From Thiobacillus sp. UBA3361 (GTDB lineage: Bacteria > Pseudomonadota > Gammaproteobacteria > Burkholderiales > Thiobacillaceae): a DNA stretch of 49,582 nucleotides. The DNA is taken from positions 1-49,582 of the forward strand of contig DEQR01000061.1 of the NCBI GenBank assembly GCA_002360535.1, read 5' to 3'. The notes under the pieces are model-generated. The model had not been told where the DNA came from. It was given only the letters and a program-made list of their open reading frames with translations, and made no database searches. Numbering within the stretch: the first letter of the stretch is position 1; each line of letters begins with the position of its first letter. Of the stretch, positions 44,492-49,582 are shown one piece after another. The translations under genes and the position numbers were made by a program.

Positions 44492-45777
44492 AGCATCGCT
44501 GGCCGAGTCTGCTGCTGGCCGGCGGTTTGCTGGCCGTTGCTCACGCCTGGGGCGCCGACGCGCCCCTGACCCTGGAAGAGGCCCTGGCCCGCGCCGAGCA
44601 GCCGCACCCGGAACTGATGGCCGCCCAGGCTCGCCAGGATCTGGCCGATGCCGAACTGGCCCTGGCTGAGAGCGCGAACGACCTGCGCATCACCCTGGAA
44701 GCCATCCTGCGCAGCGGCCATAACCCGCTGCTCGACAAGTACGCCACCGACCATGTGGCCCGTCTCAACGCCCGCAAGACCTTGTGGGACGGCGGCCGCC
44801 AGACGGCCGACGCGGACGCCGGTCGCCTGGAGCGCGAGGCGCGCGCCCTGCAACTGCTGGACACCCGCGCCCAGCGCCGTCTCACCCTGATGAACCGCTT
44901 CTTCGACGTGCTGCTCACCGACCAGCGCTACGCCGCCGAAACCGAATTCATGGCGGTGGCCTATGTGAACTGGGACAACACCCGCGACCGCCATCAGCTG
45001 GGACAGGCGTCCACGCCCGAACTGGCCGAACTGGAAGCCCGCTATCAGGAATGGCGCCTGCGCCGCAACGACAGCGAGCGCAAGGCTCGCGAACGCCGTG
45101 CCCTGCTGGCCGCTGCCATGAACCAGCCGGGCCAGTTGCCGGCCGAACTGGCCGAACCCAGCCTGGGCGGCAGCGAGCGCCCCCTGCCCGAATTCGAACG
45201 GCTGCATGGCGCCATGCTGGACGGCAACCCCCGCCTGCTGGCCCAGCGGCAACTGCTGGCCGCCAGCCGCCAGCGCCTCAACGCGGTGCGCGCCAACGAC
45301 CGGCCCAGCCTGGAAGCGGAGGCCGAGGCCGCGGCCTACAGCCGCGATGCCAGCACCCGCGATGACCTGCGCGCAGGGCTCAACATGATCTGGCCCCTCT
45401 ACCAAGGCCGCCGCACCGACGCCCGCCTGGCCCGCGAGATGGCCAACTTCCACCTGCTCCAGGCACAGCATGACGCCCTTCAACTGGAGCTCCGTCAAGC
45501 CCTCTACGAGACCTGGCAGGAGATCCAGTACCTGCGCGAAGTGGAGCGGCCGGCCGCGACGATCAACAGCACCTACCGGGATTGGGCACTGGAAAGGGCC
45601 AGGGCCGAATACGAACTGGAACTGAGGACGAACCTGGGTACCAGCATGGCGGAAACCCAGGCCGCGAAGGCGAGGCGCAAAGGCGTGGAATACCGCCTGG
45701 CCTTGGCCTGGGAGCGCCTGAATGCCCTGCTGGGCGGCCCGGTGGAAGCCATCCGGACTGAGGAGAAGAAATCGTGA
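44488..45777 (+). CDS. TolC-family outer-membrane channel protein
   Basis: The 429-residue protein has a signal peptide (1-23) and two repeats of the TolC coiled-coil pattern (LTLEEALARAEQPHPELMAA; the second half begins near residue 240, LDGNPRLLAQRQLLAASRQR). Length and absence of a lipobox fit the outer-membrane efflux protein group. The start overlaps the SoxW-like gene by 4 bases and the stop overlaps the HlyD-like gene by 4 bases. It may serve the adaptor that follows and possibly the RND pump at 36-39 kb. Confidence 0.87.
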   Translation: MKHRWPSLLLAGGLLAVAHAWGADAPLTLEEALARAEQPHPELMAAQARQDLADAELALAESANDLRITLEAILRSGHNPLLDKYATDHVARLNARKTLWDGGRQTADADAGRLEREARALQLLDTRAQRRLTLMNRFFDVLLTDQRYAAETEFMAVAYVNWDNTRDRHQLGQASTPELAELEARYQEWRLRRNDSERKARERRALLAAAMNQPGQLPAELAEPSLGGSERPLPEFERLHGAMLDGNPRLLAQRQLLAASRQRLNAVRANDRPSLEAEAEAAAYSRDASTRDDLRAGLNMIWPLYQGRRTDARLAREMANFHLLQAQHDALQLELRQALYETWQEIQYLREVERPAATINSTYRDWALERARAEYELELRTNLGTSMAETQAAKARRKGVEYRLALAWERLNALLGGPVEAIRTEEKKS

Positions 45778-46526
45778 AACGGCAAATCGGGGTCGCTTGC
45801 CTGTCGCTCGCGGCATCGCTGGCGGGCATGGCGCGGGCGGCCGACCTGAACGCTGTGCTGGACTGGGCGCAACGCGCCGAACTGGCCTTGTCCGTCTCCG
45901 GCGTGGTCGCGAAGGTAGAGGCACAGCCCGGCCAGACGGTCCGCCAGGGCGACCTGCTCTTGTCTTTGAACCCTACCCTGTTCAAGGCGCGGGTGGCGGA
46001 GACCCATGCCGACATGGCGCGCATGACGGAAGAGGAGGCAGATGCCCGCAAGGACCTGGAACGGGCCAACGAGCTTTACGCCCGCACCGTTTCGTCCACC
46101 ACCGAGCTGGACGCGGCCCGCCTGCGCCACGCCGGCGCCCGCGCCGGTCTGGCCGCCGCCCAGGCCCGCCTGGAGCAGACCCGGCAACAGCTGGCCGAAT
46201 CGGAACTGCGCGCCCCCTACGACGGCATCGTGCTGGACCGCCGTGCCGAGCCGGGCATGGCGGTCTCCGCCCAGTGCCAGCCGCCGGTATTGTTCACCCT
46301 GGCGCGCGCCGACCGCCTCCTGGCCCGCGCGGCGCTTCCCGCGGACCTGGCCGCCGGCCTCGTGCCCGGCATGCCGGCAAGGGTGCAGGCCAACGGGCGG
46401 GTTCTGGAGGGCGGCATCGCCGCGGTGCGCCACCTGGGTGAGGCGGGCTTCCTGCTCGAAGTCAACCTGCCGCGGGAGAAGGGGCTGCGTCCCGGCCTGG
46501 CCGCAACCATCCGCCTGCAACCCTGA
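45774..46526 (+). CDS. Short HlyD/MFP-type periplasmic adaptor
   Basis: The 250-residue protein has a signal peptide (1-22), a lipoyl-like half (ALSVSGVVAKVEAQPGQTVR and later ELRAPYDGIVLDRRAEPGM), a helical hairpin between them (about 75-140) and a beta domain. It is shorter than most adaptors (350-400), lacking a membrane-proximal domain. The predicted start is GTG, overlapping the TolC-like stop. No pump gene follows; the next gene is a PEP-CTERM protein with its own promoter. It could work with the RND pump elsewhere in the window or with a pump outside it. Confidence 0.83.
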   Translation: MKRQIGVACLSLAASLAGMARAADLNAVLDWAQRAELALSVSGVVAKVEAQPGQTVRQGDLLLSLNPTLFKARVAETHADMARMTEEEADARKDLERANELYARTVSSTTELDAARLRHAGARAGLAAAQARLEQTRQQLAESELRAPYDGIVLDRRAEPGMAVSAQCQPPVLFTLARADRLLARAALPADLAAGLVPGMPARVQANGRVLEGGIAAVRHLGEAGFLLEVNLPREKGLRPGLAATIRLQP

Positions 46527-46546
46527 CCTGTCGGCTCTCCGACAGG
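46527..46546. promoter_or_regulatory. Perfect dyad upstream of the second PEP-CTERM gene
   Basis: CCTGTCGG-CTCT-CCGACAGG begins at the stop of the adaptor gene. Without a T-tract it is more likely an activator site than a terminator. It is centred about 63 bases before the predicted transcript start and shares the CCGACA half-site with 10978-10994. Confidence 0.5.
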
Positions 46547-46573
46547 AGGCCGGAGGCGCGGGCGTCGGCGCAC

Positions 46574-46589
46574 TGGCACGCCACGTGCT
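46574..46589 (+). promoter_or_regulatory. Sigma-54 promoter for the second PEP-CTERM gene
   Basis: TGGCACG-CCAC-GTGCT gives GG-N10-GC with one mismatch in the -12 element. The start is expected near 46600. A further dyad, TTGAC-N7-GTCAA (46596-46612), covers that point. Confidence 0.72.
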
Positions 46590-46626
46590 TCAGTATTGAC
46601 ATCCAACGTCAAACACGGAGCCCCGC

Positions 46627-47436
46627 ATGTTCCCCATCAGCCGTCGCTTCATCGCCGCCCTGGCCCTGTCCGGCCTGGCCTTCGGCGCGCTGCCGGCACT
46701 GGCCAGCGTGCCCGCTTACACCTATGCCTACACGGGCCTCGACTTCGACAGCGATGAAACCATCGATGAAACCGTCGAACAGCTGACAGTTTTCTACGCC
46801 GGCAACTCCGCGTCGGCGCAGATCGACAGCGCGGGCGGCAGCAGCGCCTTTGCCCTGACCGGCTACGGCGTGAACCAGGCCTATGCCGGCGCGGTGAACC
46901 CACCCGGCGGCCTGGAACAGATCGGTGCCCTGTCCGTCTGGTCGGACGTGTTCCAGGCCGGCGGCGGTAGCGGCACGGGTTCCGCCCAGGTAAGCGTGGT
47001 ACTCAACGGCAGCTTCACGGACCGCTATTACTCAGCCAGCATCTACACCCTGTTCCAATCGGATGCCCCCCTGTTGCCGGATGACCTGTTCAATTACCTG
47101 GAGACCGGCATCCCACCGCAGGGCATCACCCCCATCCTGTTCGCCTTCGGCGACAGCGACACGACGCCCGGCCCGGTGCAGATCGTGCTCAGCGGCAATA
47201 TCCATTTCACCTATGGCAGCGACTATTACCTGACCAGCATCCTGATGGTGGGGGCCAGCGACAGCGGCGAGGCGAGCTTCGCCCAATCGGCGGACTTCGG
47301 CATCACCCTGACAAGCGGCGGCGAGCTCAGCACCGCTTCCGGCACTGCCTATGCCGCGGCCGTCCCCGAACCGGAGACCTGGGCCATGCTGCTGGCCGGT
47401 GCCGGGCTGATCACCCTGCGCCTGCGCCGCAAGTAA
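46627..47436 (+). CDS. Second PEP-CTERM sorting-domain protein
   Basis: The 269-residue protein has a signal peptide (about 1-26, ending PALA) and a C-terminal anchor VPEPETWAMLLAGAGLITL followed by LRLRRK, the standard exosortase signal. The mature part is rich in Gly, Ser, Thr, Tyr and Asp, with little Lys and no domain I know, as common in these surface proteins. GGAG precedes the ATG. The gene has its own sigma-54 promoter of the same type as the first PEP-CTERM gene, 36 kb away, and ends in a strong palindrome. Confidence 0.88.
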   Translation: MFPISRRFIAALALSGLAFGALPALASVPAYTYAYTGLDFDSDETIDETVEQLTVFYAGNSASAQIDSAGGSSAFALTGYGVNQAYAGAVNPPGGLEQIGALSVWSDVFQAGGGSGTGSAQVSVVLNGSFTDRYYSASIYTLFQSDAPLLPDDLFNYLETGIPPQGITPILFAFGDSDTTPGPVQIVLSGNIHFTYGSDYYLTSILMVGASDSGEASFAQSADFGITLTSGGELSTASGTAYAAAVPEPETWAMLLAGAGLITLRLRRK

Positions 47437-47443
47437 GTTCCTC

Positions 47444-47479
47444 CATGAACAAGGCCGCCCGCGGGCGGCCTTGTTCATG
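47444..47479. terminator. Bidirectional terminator between PEP-CTERM gene and iscX
   Basis: A perfect 36-base palindrome (arms 47444-47460 and 47463-47479, starting CATGAACAAGGCCGCC) separates the two convergent genes. It lacks a long T-run but ends in CTTGTTC on both strands, and its place fits termination of both transcripts. Confidence 0.75.
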
Positions 47480-47494
47480 TCCGATCCGGCCGGC

Positions 47495-47689
47495 TCAGTC
47501 CCGTTCCTCGATCCAGGCCATCTGGATGGCCTCCAGTATCTTTTCACCGGAGCGGTTGGGGTCATCGTCGAACTCCGGCAGTTCCATCACCCAGCGGTGC
47601 AGGTCGGTGAAACGCACGAACTGGGGATCCACATCCGGGTGATGCTCCTCCAGAGCGATGGCGATATCCAGGGTGTCGGTCCATTTCAT
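47495..47689 (-). CDS. iscX: IscX, Fe-S assembly accessory protein
   Basis: IscX is a small acidic protein that binds the cysteine desulfurase IscS and iron and tunes cluster assembly. The 64 residues match the family along the whole length: MKWTDTLDIAIALEEHHPDV, DPQFVRFTDLHRWVMELPEF and DDDPNRSGEKILEAIQMAW. It is the last gene of the isc operon after hscA and fdx. GAGGAG lies five bases before the start, directly next to the heptamer array at 47701, so changes in the array could alter its expression. Confidence 0.95.
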   Translation of the reverse strand: MKWTDTLDIAIALEEHHPDVDPQFVRFTDLHRWVMELPEFDDDPNRSGEKILEAIQMAWIEERD

Positions 47690-47698
47690 GCGTGCTCC

Positions 47699-47883
<185 letters not shown>

Positions 47884-48225
47884 TCAATGCCCTTCCTTCA
47901 CCATATTGATGCTGTAGCGCGGAATTTCCACGATCAGGTCCGAGCTGCCCACCAGGGCCTGGCAGGACAGGCGCGACGTCGGTTCCAGACCCCAGGCCTT
48001 GTCGAGCAGGTCATCCTCGGCCTCGGTGGCCTCGGACAGGCTGTCATAGCCATCGCGCAAGATCACGTGGCAGGTGGTGCAGGCGCAGGATTTTTCGCAG
48101 GCGTGGTCAATCTCGATGCCGTTCTCCAGCAGGGTGTCGCAGATGGACACCCCCTTCTGTGCTTCCAGGACGGCACCGTCGGGACAAAGCTCCGGGTGGG
48201 GCAGAACGACGAGTTGGGGTGGCAT
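47884..48225 (-). CDS. fdx: ISC-type [2Fe-2S] ferredoxin
   Basis: This adrenodoxin-type ferredoxin gives electrons for Fe-S cluster assembly. The 113-residue product has the cluster ligands C43, C49, C52 (HACEKSCACTTCHVIL) and C88 (RLSCQALV), and the family sequence DDLLDKAWGLEPTSRLSC and IVEIPRYSINM. ATG 48225 gives the standard length; the longer open frame upstream is rejected. It lies between hscA and iscX as in typical isc operons, but the distance to iscX is enlarged by the heptamer element. Confidence 0.96.
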   Translation of the reverse strand: MPPQLVVLPHPELCPDGAVLEAQKGVSICDTLLENGIEIDHACEKSCACTTCHVILRDGYDSLSEATEAEDDLLDKAWGLEPTSRLSCQALVGSSDLIVEIPRYSINMVKEGH

Positions 48226-48325
48226 GGTAGGTGGTGAGTGTGAGTGGCGGGCCAAGACTAACTCGCGGACTCCGGCCGCGCCAATATTCCCCCGGCCTCC
48301 GGCCTCAGGCCACGACCCCCGGTCT

Positions 48326-49582
48326 TCATAGATCGATCTCCTCCAGCCGATGGCCCTTGAGGGCCTTCTTGACGCTGGCGTCCATGCGCCGGGCGGCAAA
48401 CTCCACCGTGCCCCGGTTGAGCGCGTCGGCCGCCTGCTTGATGGCGGCGCCGTCCGCGCCGGGCAGCATCTGGCGCAGCTTCGCCAACAGGCCTTCCACC
48501 GCTGTCCTCTCGCCCGCATCGAGGAGCTTGTCGCCGTCTTGGGCCAGGGCCGCCTCTGTGGCCTCCAGCAGACGCTGGCTGTCCACCTTCAGCTCGGCCA
48601 GCTGGCGGGCATCCACGTCGTCGCGGGCGTGCTCGTAGGATTCCTTCAGCATGCGGGTGATCTGGTCGTCGGACAAACCGTAGGAGGGCTTCACCTCGAT
48701 GCTGGCCTGTACGCCGGTGCCAGTCTCCCGTGCGGTGACCGACAGCAGGCCGTCGGCATCCACCTGGAAGGTCACCCGCACCCGCGCTGCGCCGGCCACC
48801 ATGGGCGGGATGCCGCGCAGCTCGAAACGGGCCAGGCTGCGGCAGTCGCTTACCAGTTCCCGCTCGCCCTGCACCACGTGGATGGACATGGCGGTCTGGC
48901 CGTCCTTGTAGGTGGTGAACTCCTGGGCGCGGGCCACGGGGATGGTGGCGTTGCGGGGGATGATCTTCTCCACCAGACCGCCCATGGTCTCCAGGCCCAG
49001 CGACAGGGGCACCACGTCCAGTAGCAGCCAGTCGTCGTCGCGTTTGTTGCCGGCCAGGACATTGGCCTGAATGGCGGCGCCCAGGGCGACCACCTTATCC
49101 GGGTCGAGATTGGTCAGCGGCGAGCATTGACTCCCTCCCGCACCGAAGAATTCGGCCACCGCGGCCTGCACGCGCGGTACGCGGGTGGAGCCGCCCACCA
49201 TGACCACGCCCTTGACGTCCGCGGCCTGCAGGCCGGCGTCGCGCAGCGCCTTGCGGCAGGGCAGCAGGGTCTTGTTGACGAGCGCCGCGGTTATCTCGTT
49301 GAAGGCCTGCTCGGTCAGCGTCAGATCGAGGAACTCACCGGTGGTCAGCATTGCCGTCAGACGCGCCTCGGTATGCTCTGTGAGCACCTCCTTGGCGGCC
49401 CGCGATTTGGCCATCAGCAGGGCCTTGTCGTGGTCGTTGATGGCGTGCAGGCCGGCCTTTTCCAGCGCCCAGCAGAAGATGCGCCGGTCGAAGTCATCGC
49501 CGCCCAGGGCCGAGTCGCCGTTGGTGGCCAGCACCTCGAACACGCCTCGCGTGAGCTTGAGGATGGAGATGTCGAAGGTGCC
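48326..49582 (-). CDS. hscA: HscA, Hsp70-type chaperone for Fe-S assembly (5' end outside window)
   Basis: HscA, with HscB, moves clusters from the scaffold IscU to acceptor proteins. About 419 C-terminal residues are visible of the usual 615-620; the frame is open to the window edge. Seen are GGDDFDRR of the ATPase domain, VVMVGGSTRVPRVQ, DPDKVVALGAAIQANVL, the linker and start of the substrate domain LLLDVVPLSLGLETMGG, NATIPVARAQEFTTYKDGQT and the helical lid. The order hscA-fdx-iscX on the minus strand identifies it as HscA rather than DnaK. A 100-base gap to fdx shows no clear signal. Confidence 0.95.
   Translation of the reverse strand, partial: GTFDISILKLTRGVFEVLATNGDSALGGDDFDRRIFCWALEKAGLHAINDHDKALLMAKSRAAKEVLTEHTEARLTAMLTTGEFLDLTLTEQAFNEITAALVNKTLLPCRKALRDAGLQAADVKGVVMVGGSTRVPRVQAAVAEFFGAGGSQCSPLTNLDPDKVVALGAAIQANVLAGNKRDDDWLLLDVVPLSLGLETMGGLVEKIIPRNATIPVARAQEFTTYKDGQTAMSIHVVQGERELVSDCRSLARFELRGIPPMVAGAARVRVTFQVDADGLLSVTARETGTGVQASIEVKPSYGLSDDQITRMLKESYEHARDDVDARQLAELKVDSQRLLEATEAALAQDGDKLLDAGERTAVEGLLAKLRQMLPGADGAAIKQAADALNRGTVEFAARRMDASVKKALKGHRLEEIDL

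Overview
This is a GC-rich, densely coded bacterial chromosome segment with 41 protein-coding genes that I can support, no rRNA or tRNA gene that I can see, and no prophage or complete insertion sequence. The gene content points to a motile, free-living betaproteobacterium (Nitrosomonadales or Rhodocyclales type). The grounds are the flhF-flhG-fliA-motC-motD order, two PEP-CTERM surface proteins, a NasS/NasT-type nitrate system, an Anbu proteasome-like cluster and an hscA-fdx-iscX tail of an isc operon. The genus cannot be fixed from this sequence alone.

Layout: (1) 1-4.5 kb, end of a flagellar locus: flhF (cut by the window edge), a degenerate flhG, fliA, motC, motD. (2) 4.5-6.5 kb, an EEP-family phosphohydrolase and cardiolipin synthase B. 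(3) 6.7-9.9 kb, a GGDEF-EAL protein and an HDOD-GAF protein behind a likely FliA promoter. (4) 9.9-14.4 kb, reverse strand: PEP-CTERM protein, cupin, TPM-domain protein, LysE-type exporter, methyltransferase. (5) 14.6-22.8 kb, Anbu cluster: transglutaminase-DUF2126 and Anbu on the minus strand, circularly permuted ATP-grasp, alpha-E and a 4-hydroxyphenylpyruvate-dioxygenase-like protein on the plus strand. (6) 22.9-28.4 kb, nitrate uptake: nasT, leader RNA, nrtA, nrtB, nrtD, nasS. (7) 28.7-35.2 kb, a signalling operon: ABM-fold protein, FIST (NosP-like) sensor, 1378-residue hybrid kinase, receiver-HATPase protein. (8) 35.4-36.1 kb, an AbrB/VapC toxin-antitoxin pair. (9) 36.3-41.1 kb, RND pump, two secreted SRPBCC proteins, a lipoprotein. 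(10) 41.2-46.5 kb, a PilZ-like protein of unknown role, a YqhA-type membrane protein, and a four-gene run of two thioredoxin-fold proteins, a TolC-like channel and a HlyD-like adaptor. (11) 46.6-49.6 kb, second PEP-CTERM protein, then iscX, fdx and hscA (cut by the window edge).

The best regulatory story is the nitrate locus. A sigma-54 promoter (GG-N10-GC) precedes a leader with a six-base-loop hairpin of the ANTAR type (A at loop position 1, G at position 4) and, 11 bases on, a 16-pair intrinsic terminator with eight T. The ANTAR protein (NasT) is encoded just upstream and a signal-peptide-free NrtA paralogue (NasS) closes the operon. All parts of a nitrate-gated antitermination switch are therefore in one place. 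Both PEP-CTERM genes, 36 kb apart, also have sigma-54 promoters with an upstream TGTCGG/CCGACA-type dyad, which suggests a shared activator. The GGDEF-EAL gene carries a sigma-28 type promoter, linking c-di-GMP turnover to the flagellar cascade.

Non-coding structure is rich. Two composite elements (a heptamer array, a perfect stem-loop, and a second heptamer array of roughly opposite sense) sit between motC and motD and between fdx and iscX. A dispersed CCTCTCCC/GGGAGAGG palindrome occurs once between genes and once inside the transglutaminase-DUF2126 reading frame.
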